A stretch of 64,000 nucleotides of DNA from a virus. This document shows, one piece after another, positions 15,463 to 22,796 of the stretch. The notes below the pieces were generated by a model. The model made no database searches, was not told the origin of the DNA, and saw only the letters and a list, made by a program, of their open reading frames with translations. Both the position numbers and the translations under genes were made by a program. Location of the stretch: the IMG/VR virus record IMGVR_UViG_3300027749_000089, positions 1 to 64,000 of that record; one strand, written 5' to 3'. The first letter of the stretch is position 1. Each line of letters opens with the position of its first letter.

Positions 15463-15626
15463 GTTACTGTGCATTATATTTTATTAGCTTAATTGGTACA
15501 CCATATGTTATCTATGATAACGCTGTGTACTCAAATCAACCAATTCCAGGTATGACAACTATTGTTGCCACCCAAGAGATTCTGGATCACTTCATTGAAC
15601 AAAATGAAGCGACCTGTGGAGAATAA
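15459..15626 (+). CDS. Small hypothetical protein
   Basis: Protein of 55 residues, ATGA-coupled to the previous gene with GAGGAAG upstream. The first 20 residues are moderately hydrophobic (CALYFISLIGTPYVIYD) but not a convincing signal or membrane anchor; the rest is a strand and a helix (TQEILDHFIEQNEATCGE). Unknown function. Confidence 0.55.
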   Translation: MSYCALYFISLIGTPYVIYDNAVYSNQPIPGMTTIVATQEILDHFIEQNEATCGE

Positions 15627-15627
15627 G

Positions 15628-15996
15628 ATGCTTGAAGTAGATAAAGAGTATAACAATCTTAATGGTCAACGTATTCGGATATTATTTAAAGAATACGATC
15701 AGTTTGTAGGCGAGAACATGTTTAATGAAGATCTTGAATGGTACAGTAAAGAAGGTCATGGATATGTTGATTTAGTCTTAGAACAACCACTAGATCTTAA
15801 AGTAGGAGATACATGGTTAGATCACTGGAATAACCACGTGTTTATCGCTAGTATTAGCCCTACAGCACAAAGTGGAAGCTATCCTGTTATCGGCATCATG
15901 TACCCTAACACCATCGGGCACAAAGCAGCATGCTATGCTATAGATGGTAAAGCAGCATGCGCTAGTCACTATCCTTTAAAGGAGAAAATAAAATGA
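15628..15996 (+). CDS. Two-copy KxYxTR-domain protein
   Basis: Protein of 122 residues starting one base after the preceding stop, with GGAG six bases before ATG 15628. It has two domain copies: residues 1-56 (LEVDKEYNNLNGQRIRILF, DLEWYSKEGHGYVDLV) and 57-122 (LKVGDTWLDHWNNHVFIA, SYPVIGIMY). It is a close paralogue of the protein at 16172: both share the F-V-G-x-x-x-F-N-E-D-L-x-W-Y segment. Duplication within this operon is evident. Function unknown. Confidence 0.72.
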   Translation: MLEVDKEYNNLNGQRIRILFKEYDQFVGENMFNEDLEWYSKEGHGYVDLVLEQPLDLKVGDTWLDHWNNHVFIASISPTAQSGSYPVIGIMYPNTIGHKAACYAIDGKAACASHYPLKEKIK

Positions 15997-16175
15997 ATTT
16001 TGTAAAAGTCACAGGTGTATTGATTAACCTTGATAGGATCTCAGAAGTGTGCATATCAAAGGTTGGAGAAAACTTTGATGTACGGATATCATATGGTGAT
16101 GTTAATGACTGGTCGAGATATTTTTTAAATGAAGAAGAGCTAGCTAAAATTGAAATTGCAATGGGAGTAAGATGA
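15993..16175 (+). CDS. Small FlbD-like-pattern protein
   Basis: Protein of 60 residues in an ATGA overlap with the preceding gene and a strong AAAGGAG site. Strand-rich N-terminal half with LINLDRISEV and a C-terminal helix (NEEELAKIEIAMGVR). Similar in plan to the protein at 14950. It sits between two paralogous two-domain proteins, so the trio may have been assembled by duplication. Function unknown. Confidence 0.6.
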   Translation: MNFVKVTGVLINLDRISEVCISKVGENFDVRISYGDVNDWSRYFLNEEELAKIEIAMGVR

Positions 16176-16540
16176 TGATAGAAGTTGGCAAAGAGTATAG
16201 AAATGGGGACAATCATCGTATTTATATAGTATTTGAAAAAGATGATAAATTTGTTGGTGTTGATTTATTCAATGAAGATCTTGATTGGTATTTTGGGAAT
16301 GGTGTATGTACATCTGTTAATGAATCTAGGTTTAATCTAGTGATGCCTATGAAACTAGAAATCGATCACATATATAGTAACACAGACGATGATCGGTATA
16401 TTGTTAAACATTATGATGGTTATGGTAATTATTGGGCCGCTAGACTTGGTCAAGCGTGTAATGGTTCTTGGTTCTATGAGGATGGTAGATATTATAAACA
16501 CGAAGAAACAAGTCATGATTTAATTAAAGAGGTATTCTGA
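16172..16540 (+). CDS. Two-copy KxYxTR-domain protein (paralogue of 15628)
   Basis: Protein of 122 residues, starting at ATG 16172 or 16175, in ATGA overlap with the preceding gene. Copy 1 is IEVGKEYRNGDNHRIYIVF with FNEDLDWYFGNG; copy 2 is LEIDHIYSNTDDDRYIV with NYWAARLG and FYEDGRYY. It matches the 15628 protein in length and internal order. It ends the accessory operon: a strong terminator follows 13 bases after its stop. Confidence 0.72.
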   Translation: MMIEVGKEYRNGDNHRIYIVFEKDDKFVGVDLFNEDLDWYFGNGVCTSVNESRFNLVMPMKLEIDHIYSNTDDDRYIVKHYDGYGNYWAARLGQACNGSWFYEDGRYYKHEETSHDLIKEVF

Positions 16541-16553
16541 ATTAACCTTTCCC

Positions 16554-16601
16554 CCTCCTACTGCCCTTCGGGGTGGTAGGAGGCCCCTTATTTTTTTTTT
16601 T
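16554..16601 (+). terminator. Strong rho-independent terminator
   Basis: Thirteen-pair stem CCTCCTACTGCCC/GGGTGGTAGGAGG with a TTCG loop (16554-16583), then CCCC and a T-run with one A (16588-16601). It ends the accessory operon. The next ATG (16605) is only four bases past the T-run. Confidence 0.93.
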
Positions 16602-16604
16602 CTT

Positions 16605-16799
16605 ATGAATGATATAATAATAGGCTCCACAATAACAGATACTATCGGTAGAACATTACAGGTAGCATATAAATCACCAACAGTAGTAATAACAGGGCAA
16701 GATACTACAATACAACCATTAGAAACAGAATTTAATTGGTATATGAGTGATGGTTCATATTGTCGATCTTCACGATCAACTTTCTATATTGTCGTATAG
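16605..16799 (+). CDS. Small KxYxTR-like protein after the terminator
   Basis: Protein of 64 residues (IIIGSTITDTIGRTLQVAY, LETEFNWYMSDGSYC) that loosely follows the repeated domain. It has no visible ribosome binding site, because the T-run of the terminator occupies that position. It may therefore be a remnant or be poorly translated. The first copy of a repeat pair begins five bases after its stop. Confidence 0.4.
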   Translation: MNDIIIGSTITDTIGRTLQVAYKSPTVVITGQDTTIQPLETEFNWYMSDGSYCRSSRSTFYIVV

Positions 16800-16804
16800 A
16801 CTTA

Positions 16805-16823
16805 ACCCCGTTAAATTAACCCT
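16805..16823 (+). repeat. 19-bp intergenic repeat, copy 2
   Basis: ACCCCGTTAAATTAACCCT, followed by AAAGCCGCTCCCCCT; first of the pair in module A. Confidence 0.95.
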
Positions 16824-16960
16824 AAAGCCGCTCCCCCTGAATTGTAATCCATTAGTTGTTAATCCTTAGTTATTAATTAATAATAATTAATCTAATAAAT
16901 ATATCCTTTAGGGGATCCCTGACTTTTTCCTAAAGGGCAGAGCGCTGAGACATATAGAAA

Positions 16961-16979
16961 ACCCCGTTAAATTAACCCT
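16961..16979 (+). repeat. 19-bp intergenic repeat, copy 3
   Basis: ACCCCGTTAAATTAACCCT, second of the pair in module A, 88 bases before the start codon at 17068. Confidence 0.95.
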
Positions 16980-17067
16980 AAGATTAATAATAAATAATTG
17001 TTAATTTTTAAAATAGAGGGCTACGGAGACGTAACTCATTGAATGCAAACTGAAATGTGAGTAAACT

Positions 17068-17505
17068 ATGGACACACAGACAAAGCCACTAAAGAGAGAA
17101 GATGGTGTCAAGATACAACGTCTGAGTAATTTAAGTGCTGGTGGACGTTTGAGTGTAGCTAAGCTTAAAGATTTAGGGTTTGACCCTATTGAAGCATTAG
17201 TACATCAGTATAGATTCTTAGAAGAACAATTACAATACTATAATGATTGGCGTGATAACAAAATAGTACCATTAACATCTACAGGTAAGACTAAATGGTA
17301 TAATGAACAGACACATATGAATCTAATAGATAAGATGACAGCTGTATCAGATAAATTGTTGCGTTATAAATATGGACGTGTTCCAGAGACTAATATTATA
17401 GAAGATAAAATGAGATCCCCATTAGTTATTAACTTAACTAGAGAAGGTGATACACACATCATAGGAGAATACAATGATAGTGACGACAATATTGACTACG
17501 ATTAA
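17068..17505 (+). CDS. Putative small terminase subunit
   Basis: Protein of 145 residues, helical, with a basic N-terminal segment (KPLKREDGVKIQRLSN), a central helix pair (EALVHQYRFLEEQLQYYNDWRD, LIDKMTAVSDKLLRYKYG) and an acidic tail (EYNDSDDNIDYD). It is the first gene after module A and lies upstream of the large terminase, with only three tiny membrane genes between. The assignment rests on position and on general resemblance to DNA-recognition subunits; no helix-turn-helix is certain. Confidence 0.55.
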   Translation: MDTQTKPLKREDGVKIQRLSNLSAGGRLSVAKLKDLGFDPIEALVHQYRFLEEQLQYYNDWRDNKIVPLTSTGKTKWYNEQTHMNLIDKMTAVSDKLLRYKYGRVPETNIIEDKMRSPLVINLTREGDTHIIGEYNDSDDNIDYD

Positions 17506-17647
17506 CATATGTGCTTATTTCATGTTAGCATTAACAATGATTGTAGCTATAGTTAAAAAGAAAGTTCCCCAAATGATTATTGATGTATTATTATTTATAT
17601 CATTATGTAATATTTTAACGTTCCTAACAGGACTCTATTATGAGTGA
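17474..17647 (+). CDS. Tiny two-span membrane protein (holin-like)
   Basis: Protein of 57 residues starting inside the end of the preceding gene with AGGAG seven bases upstream. Two hydrophobic spans (TTINICAYFMLALTMIVAIV and IIDVLLFISLCNILTFLTGLYY) are separated by KKKVPQ, a basic turn, giving a hairpin topology. This is the size and shape of small holins, but antiholins and exclusion proteins look alike. Confidence 0.62.
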   Translation: MIVTTILTTINICAYFMLALTMIVAIVKKKVPQMIIDVLLFISLCNILTFLTGLYYE

Positions 17648-17795
17648 TTATCAACAATTATTATTTGTATTTAGTCAATTAACGTTAATGATGATTACAA
17701 TTTATTTCATTTGTAAAAACGAACAACTAGCATTTAAGGCCCTACTATGTCAGACAGCAGTAGCGATATTATTATTGATTTGGATTACATCATAA
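17640..17795 (+). CDS. Tiny two-span membrane protein
   Basis: Protein of 51 residues overlapping the preceding gene by eight bases, with CAGGA upstream. Two hydrophobic spans (LLFVFSQLTLMMITIYFI and LLCQTAVAILLLIWITS) flank a short KNEQLAFK loop. Similar hairpin plan to the gene before it without clear sequence identity. Holin or antiholin partner is possible. Confidence 0.6.
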   Translation: MSDYQQLLFVFSQLTLMMITIYFICKNEQLAFKALLCQTAVAILLLIWITS

Positions 17796-17923
17796 TGTTT
17801 ACTAATTTAATTATGTTTGCATCGTATGCTTTTTTAGAAACATCAACATGGGTTATTGTTGTATTGGTGTATTTAGGTATATGCGTTTTAAATGACCTCA
17901 TTGACTTAGTATTATATGATTAG
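17747..17923 (+). CDS. Tiny membrane protein
   Basis: Protein of 58 residues from ATG 17747 (AAGG upstream), or 42 residues from ATG 17795. The acidic start MSDSSSDIIIDLDY is followed by two hydrophobic stretches (IMFTNLIMFASYAFL and WVIVVLVYLGICVLNDLIDLVL). The first start overlaps the preceding gene by 49 bases, the second by one base; I cannot decide between them. It overlaps the terminase start by eight bases. Confidence 0.5.
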   Translation: MSDSSSDIIIDLDYIIMFTNLIMFASYAFLETSTWVIVVLVYLGICVLNDLIDLVLYD

Positions 17924-19241
17924 CCTTCATCCAGCACAATCTCAAATATATAAAGATTTATTTGTAGATCAAAAATTAAGATATGCTGTAGTATGTTGTG
18001 CTAGGGGTTGGGGTAAATCATATATGGCCGCTGTATGTGCAGTTACAGCTGTATTTGAATTACTCGAACTAGCAGCTAAGGTGCCTAATAAGACAGTGTA
18101 CATCATTGCTCCTACTTATGATCAAGTAAAGGATATTTATTTTCCATTAATTAATTATGATTTAGGAATGGAAGATTATGCTTTAAAATCATCTCGTGAT
18201 CTAGGGCGTTTCTGGTTCGCTAATAATGTTGAATTAAGATTATTATCATATGAATCAGTAGAACGTATGCGTGGCAAGGGTTCTTATTTTGTCGTATGGG
18301 ATGAGATATCATCATGTACCAAAGGTCTTGGTGCTGAAGATGCATGGATGTCTGTAATACAGCCTACTATTGCCACTAGATGGTCTAATAAAAGAGCATT
18401 AAGTTATGGCGCTAGAAGTCCTGGACGTTCATTAGTTATTAGTACACCCAAAGGATATAATTTCTTTCATACACTATCTACATATCATGAATCAGACTCT
18501 GATTGGGGATTTTATCAATATGATTATTTACAATCGCCATTCTTAGATCAACAAGAAATAGAAAAGATTAAAGATAAGATTGACCCAGTAACATGGGCAT
18601 CAGAATACTTAGCACAATTTGCTGAATCAGGCAACAGTGTATTCTACTGTTTTGATCGTAAGAAACATGTTGATGCTACATTAGAAGACCTTATGGAAGG
18701 TGAAGATGTTCATATATGTATTGACTTTAACGTCATGCGTCAGTGTTCTAGTGTCTTCACACTTAGAGGGCATCAAATGCAATTTATTGATGAGTTCCAA
18801 GGGCATCCTGATACAGAATCACTGGCTATTGCTATTAAAGAAAAATATAAAGGCCATAAGATATATGCATATCCAGATCCTTCTGGTCGTGCTAGAAAGA
18901 CTTCAGCTCCAATAGGTCGTACTGACTTTAGTATACTAGAGACATATGGCATTATATGTAGAGCGCACAGGGCTGCACCACCTATTATCGATAGTGTAGC
19001 TGCAGTAAATCGTAAACTATTAACAGCTTCAGGTAAAATAGACCTGTATGTACATCCTAGATGTTCCGGTACTATTTTATCTCTTGAAAGAACAAAATGG
19101 ACAGACCGCAACTTAGATATCGCGACTATTGATAAGTCCGAAAATATAGAGCATTTTTCTGATGGTATTAGATATGCCACAGAATATCTCTATCCAATAC
19201 AAACGGGCGGGAAACGGGTTTCTCGTGGTTTCAACTTTTAA
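17916..19241 (+). CDS. terL: Terminase large subunit
   Basis: Packaging motor and headful/cos nuclease, 441 residues. The ATPase domain has Walker A ARGWGKSY with K34, Walker B VVWDE with D129-E130, and a coupling segment LVISTPKGYN. The C-terminal RNase H-like nuclease shows D270 (ICIDFN) and D321 (YPDPSG), followed by a helix with aspartates near the end. It translocates DNA into the prohead through the portal at 32119. Unusually, almost 13 kb of fibre and lysis genes lies between it and the portal gene. Confidence 0.95.
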   Translation: MISLHPAQSQIYKDLFVDQKLRYAVVCCARGWGKSYMAAVCAVTAVFELLELAAKVPNKTVYIIAPTYDQVKDIYFPLINYDLGMEDYALKSSRDLGRFWFANNVELRLLSYESVERMRGKGSYFVVWDEISSCTKGLGAEDAWMSVIQPTIATRWSNKRALSYGARSPGRSLVISTPKGYNFFHTLSTYHESDSDWGFYQYDYLQSPFLDQQEIEKIKDKIDPVTWASEYLAQFAESGNSVFYCFDRKKHVDATLEDLMEGEDVHICIDFNVMRQCSSVFTLRGHQMQFIDEFQGHPDTESLAIAIKEKYKGHKIYAYPDPSGRARKTSAPIGRTDFSILETYGIICRAHRAAPPIIDSVAAVNRKLLTASGKIDLYVHPRCSGTILSLERTKWTDRNLDIATIDKSENIEHFSDGIRYATEYLYPIQTGGKRVSRGFNF

Positions 19242-19251
19242 GGATAATAAA

Positions 19252-19620
19252 ATGGAAGCACAAGATTGGGTAAATATCGTATTGAGTGCTGGAGGCACGA
19301 TTGCCACAGCCGCATTGGGACTACTCATGTCTAAGTTTAATAAGTTAGAAGCAGATAATGATTCTGTTGCAAAGGCTATTAGTGATGTTAAAATCCTTAT
19401 TGCTAACGATTATGTGAAGAAAGTCGAACTTAATCAACAGCTACAAGATATCTCTAGAAAGTTAGATAAGTTAGAAGATTTAGAAACTCAAATGGCTACG
19501 CAATATGCTCGTAAAGAAGATCTTAAAACTCTAGGTGAAAGCCTGGGAAAGAAATTAGATCAAATACTCGATAAACTAGAAAGAAAAGCTGATAAGACAG
19601 ATTGGAGGGGCAATGGCTAG
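19252..19620 (+). CDS. Membrane-anchored coiled-coil protein (holin- or spanin-like)
   Basis: Protein of 122 residues from ATG 19252 with AAGGA upstream. One N-terminal hydrophobic segment (VNIVLSAGGTIATAALGLLM) is followed by a long charged coiled coil with KLDKLEDLETQ and LDQILDKLERK heptads. Phage proteins with this plan are usually annotated as holin-like or XhlA-like and lie near the lysis or terminase genes. It could anchor or time lysis together with the small membrane proteins before the terminase. Confidence 0.6.
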   Translation: MEAQDWVNIVLSAGGTIATAALGLLMSKFNKLEADNDSVAKAISDVKILIANDYVKKVELNQQLQDISRKLDKLEDLETQMATQYARKEDLKTLGESLGKKLDQILDKLERKADKTDWRGNG

Positions 19621-20194
19621 AAGCAAAATTAATGCACCAACAACTGATTTAGTTACAGATACAGGTAGTGTATTATGGTCATTTATTAAGGGTGAGCAAT
19701 TAGAATTTCCTATTACACTTAAATTTTTAGATGATGCTACTGCTGGTTATACATATGAAGCTGTAGTAATTGAAGCAGATAATGCTAATAATAAAGGATT
19801 ACCTACAGCAGCATTAACTAGTGGTGTACAAACAACAATCGCTACTAGAATACCTACTAATCGCGGTACATGGGGTGCAGCACAAGCTTATAACAGAGAA
19901 GATGTAGTGTTATACAATGGTGTATATTATCGATTATATGATGGCTTGATTCGTGTTAGCGCATTAACGCCTGATTTAGATGCTACGTGGATTACTACTC
20001 AATTAAATAAAATATATATTAGATTTCCTAGTACATTAGGCTATACATGGGTTACACAGCCGATAGTTGCTAAGTCGTCTTATGGATTCTTTGAGTTAAG
20101 AGTCACTGAGAACAGTGCTACATTTCCTCGTACATGGAAACCTGTTCGTGGCTTAGTTGAAATTCAATTCAGTCCAACGGATCTAGTGCCATGA
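19613..20194 (+). CDS. Virion-associated protein with carbohydrate-binding-like motif
   Basis: Protein of 193 residues starting after GGAGGGG and overlapping the preceding gene by eight bases. Beta-rich. Residues about 84-108 (GTWGAAQAYNREDVVLYNG, then VYYRLYDG) match the W-x-x-x-x-x-Y-x-x-G/E-D-x-V-x-Y-x-G-x-x-Y pattern of small chitin/carbohydrate-binding modules. It opens the fibre cassette, so a tail-tip or fibre-attachment role with weak sugar binding is plausible. Confidence 0.6.
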   Translation: MARSKINAPTTDLVTDTGSVLWSFIKGEQLEFPITLKFLDDATAGYTYEAVVIEADNANNKGLPTAALTSGVQTTIATRIPTNRGTWGAAQAYNREDVVLYNGVYYRLYDGLIRVSALTPDLDATWITTQLNKIYIRFPSTLGYTWVTQPIVAKSSYGFFELRVTENSATFPRTWKPVRGLVEIQFSPTDLVP

Positions 20195-21093
20195 GTGAAC
20201 AACTAGATACTGATTTAGTATTCAGTGAAATAATTACTGATGCTATAATAAATGAAATAACTGCTAATGATGTAGTGACAGATATTGTTACAGATACATC
20301 ATCAATAGAGTTAGAGGCTCTATATGCTACTTTAGAATTACTTTCTACAGTTATTACTCCAGAATTAGTATCTAGTGTGTCCACTAATGAAATAACTGCT
20401 ATAGAAGTTATAAATGAAAGTATAGCCAATTTAGTTGATAAAGACATTATTGGCAATAAAGCTAACTTAGCTGAAAACACAGCAATGTTAGTAGGTGCCT
20501 TTCAATATTTTCCAGAAAAATTATCATCAACTGAATCATTAGTAAAAATACTGCAATACAATAGAGAGTTATTTGAAGAATTCCAAATACCTGAAGAAAT
20601 ATCTTTACAGCTTACTTCTAAGACACTTGATGAATTTTTTAAACGTGAAGAAATAACTTTAAATCCTACCGCCAATAAAGAAGATATTGTAATGATATCG
20701 GAACTGGTCACTGAAGAACTAATTAAAACATTAGTAAAATTCTTTAATGATGAAGTTCGTGCTATTGAATTTATCGATTATTATGCAGGTAATTCTCGTG
20801 GCGGTCACGATGGTAAAAGAAGTGTAGATGATGTTTCTATGCAACCTGTACTTAATCGTGCAGATTCTAAAAATAGTGTAGACTCATTTCTAAAGACTAT
20901 TTATAAAAATATACAAGAATCTATACATGTGCTTGATAATATAATAGCTATTGGCGATGTTTCCGAAATCACCTCTGGAGTGGACGACTCTAAACAAATT
21001 AGGGGTACATTGCAAATATTCCTACAAAATTACTTTGCTGAAGATTATGTCAGTTTTGACTATGTTGCAAGCGACTACACAATTCAAGGATAA
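20191..21093 (+). CDS. Fibre-cassette structural protein, unknown
   Basis: Protein of 300 residues, very acidic and Thr/Ile/Val-rich in the first 120 residues with short recurring units (EITANDVVTDIVTD, NEITAIEVINES), then helical, ending in aromatic-acidic repeats (AEDYVSFDYVASDYTIQG). The gene at 22029 shares the D-Y-G/V-rich ending and lies in the same cassette, so the two may do related jobs. It overlaps the preceding gene by four bases. Probably a virion component linking fibres; no family recognised. Confidence 0.55.
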   Translation: MSEQLDTDLVFSEIITDAIINEITANDVVTDIVTDTSSIELEALYATLELLSTVITPELVSSVSTNEITAIEVINESIANLVDKDIIGNKANLAENTAMLVGAFQYFPEKLSSTESLVKILQYNRELFEEFQIPEEISLQLTSKTLDEFFKREEITLNPTANKEDIVMISELVTEELIKTLVKFFNDEVRAIEFIDYYAGNSRGGHDGKRSVDDVSMQPVLNRADSKNSVDSFLKTIYKNIQESIHVLDNIIAIGDVSEITSGVDDSKQIRGTLQIFLQNYFAEDYVSFDYVASDYTIQG

Positions 21094-21095
21094 AA

Positions 21096-21551
21096 ATGTT
21101 AACTGAAGAAATTAAGGCTTTAGGGACAGTGTCCTTTGAGCTTACAGATGAATTCGGTAATGTGAAAGACTCTGGTTCTAATAACTTAATTGTTAACACA
21201 GGCCTTAGTTATATTACTAATCGAATTTTACAAAATAGCACAGCACCCGTTGCTTATATGGCTTTGGGCACAGGCACAACAGCTGCACAATTAACTAATA
21301 CAGGATTGGAAATACCACTAGGCGCTCGTATGCCAATTACAGCAAATACACAAGTTACTACTAATGTATTAAATGATTCTGTACAATATACATGTGCATT
21401 TCCTGCTGGTATTGCTACAGGTGGTATTACAGAAGCAGCTTTATTTAATGCTGAAGCAGGAGGCATAATGGTAGCTAGAACAGTATTCCCTGTCATCAAC
21501 AAAGGCCCGCTAGATGTATTAGCGATTGTTTGGAAAATTACAATTTACTAA
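21096..21551 (+). CDS. Tail-fibre-associated protein, tandem copy 1
   Basis: Protein of 151 residues of a common phage tail family. Recognisable elements are an N-terminal strand with EFGNVKDSGSNNLIVNTGL, a GTGTT turn followed by an L-x-x-P-L-G-A-R segment, and the C-terminal ITEAALFNAEAGGIMVART with ...VFPVINKGPLDVLAIVWKI. Homologues lie next to tail fibres in many phages. It is 2-3 codons from the preceding gene and is followed by a clear paralogue at 21561; nearly every motif recurs in order. Confidence 0.75.
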   Translation: MLTEEIKALGTVSFELTDEFGNVKDSGSNNLIVNTGLSYITNRILQNSTAPVAYMALGTGTTAAQLTNTGLEIPLGARMPITANTQVTTNVLNDSVQYTCAFPAGIATGGITEAALFNAEAGGIMVARTVFPVINKGPLDVLAIVWKITIY

Positions 21552-21560
21552 GGATTAAAA

Positions 21561-22019
21561 ATGATTAATGATTCGTTAGAGGCCAAAGGATATGTGGAGC
21601 TTGTTGTTACAGACCCTAATGGCAATGTTAAAGAAAAGAAAGTTTCAAATACTGTCGTCAATACTGGTAAGCTATTTATGGTAAATAGATTATTACCAAT
21701 AACATCTGACACTGTTGCATATAGTATTGGTGTAGGTAGTGATGACACAGCTGTGGCACCAAATCAAGTAGGTTTAATAGCCGCGTTAGGTGCTAGAATC
21801 GCTTCTGTAACCCCTGTCTTGGCCATGACTACAATAGCTAATGATAGTGTTCAATTAGAAGCCAATATCGGAGTAGGCGCAACGACTCTTCTTATTAAAG
21901 AAGCGGGTCTATTCTCTGCGTTAACAGGTGGTGTAATGTTAGCTCGTACCACATTTGGGTTAATAACAAAAGGGCCTGAAGATACATTGACTATTACTTG
22001 GAAACTCCAACAAGCCTAA
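21561..22019 (+). CDS. Tail-fibre-associated protein, tandem copy 2
   Basis: Protein of 152 residues, paralogue of the gene at 21096: DPNGNVKEKKVSNTVVNTG, GVGSDDTAV with AALGARI, LIKEAGLFSALTGGVMLART and TFGLITKGPEDTLTITWKL. The two copies have diverged considerably, so the duplication is old. AAGGA-type sites precede both. The pair may form a heteromeric collar or ring at the fibre base. Confidence 0.75.
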   Translation: MINDSLEAKGYVELVVTDPNGNVKEKKVSNTVVNTGKLFMVNRLLPITSDTVAYSIGVGSDDTAVAPNQVGLIAALGARIASVTPVLAMTTIANDSVQLEANIGVGATTLLIKEAGLFSALTGGVMLARTTFGLITKGPEDTLTITWKLQQA

Positions 22020-22028
22020 GGAATAGCT

Positions 22029-22796
22029 ATGTCTTCACTCATCACAAGAGCTGGCAAAGGCAGTCCCTTAACCAATGATGAGATGGACGCCAATCTTACA
22101 TATCTTGAGAATAAATCAGCTAAAGCTAATTTAGGGTTTAAATCAGAACGCCTTATTGTCATTGACGGTAAAATAAAGCCTTTCTCAAAACCTAAAAATA
22201 ATATATCATGGAATTGGCTTTTAACTGATACAATGACACCATTATTACCTGGTGAATATCAAAATACTTATCTATTAACTAATAGTAGTTATAATGGTAG
22301 AGAAATCCTCATTACCTATGCGTATGATTTTACTCCGATTAATATTAAAGATACTATAACATGTTATGACAATATTGCAGTTGAAGTCCGAACTCAAAGA
22401 CCTCTCTATGATTCGAGTACTTTATCTGAAAAATCAACTTTCAATTTAAATAAAAGACTATTAAGTACTTATTCGATTGTTGATAATTCTTTTAGAGATA
22501 TACAGTCTAACGTAAAAGATACTGCACTGAGTTCAGACTCTGTCAATAAAGATATAAGCCTTATTTCGAAATCGCAAGGCATCGCCTATGACATTATGCA
22601 AAGTCAATCTGCAGATCATACTTTACCTCAAGATATTGCATATTTAAGTGATACAATTACATACGTATTAGTTGCAGGCGAGTTTGCTATTATAACAGAT
22701 TTAGGTTATGTATATTTAACTCCAGATATCACACGAGATTATGGCTTTATTACTGAAGCCTCTACAAAAACATTTGACTATGGTACCCTATTATGA
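22029..22796 (+). CDS. Fibre-cassette structural protein, unknown
   Basis: Protein of 255 residues. The N-terminus (ITRAGKGSPLTNDEMDANL) is a widespread opening of phage tail-fibre proteins that attach to the tail. The middle has repeating short strands with D/S/T (SVNKDISLISKSQG), and the end is YVYLTPDITRDYGFITEA. It overlaps the tail fibre gene at 22793 by four bases. Probably a fibre adaptor or a short fibre. Confidence 0.6.
   Translation: MSSLITRAGKGSPLTNDEMDANLTYLENKSAKANLGFKSERLIVIDGKIKPFSKPKNNISWNWLLTDTMTPLLPGEYQNTYLLTNSSYNGREILITYAYDFTPINIKDTITCYDNIAVEVRTQRPLYDSSTLSEKSTFNLNKRLLSTYSIVDNSFRDIQSNVKDTALSSDSVNKDISLISKSQGIAYDIMQSQSADHTLPQDIAYLSDTITYVLVAGEFAIITDLGYVYLTPDITRDYGFITEASTKTFDYGTLL

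Larger units (their letters stand above)
16800..17067 (+). promoter_or_regulatory. Intergenic repeat module A ahead of the terminase genes
   Basis: Gene-free stretch of 268 bases with two copies of the 19-bp repeat (16805 and 16961) around a 137-base spacer. The spacer opens with AAGCCGCTCCCCCT and continues with AT-rich sequence (TTAATTAATAATAATTAAT). It also holds the inverted repeat CCTTTAGG/CCTAAAGG (16905-16936). The first ~85 bases align with module B at 38996. Position, duplication and orientation suggest a promoter or control region for the terminase unit. Confidence 0.65.

Noticed and set aside
16838-16850. TGAATTGTAATCC as a third copy of the TGT-centred dyad
   Set aside because: The arms are not complementary (three of five pairs), so it is noted only as a similar sequence.
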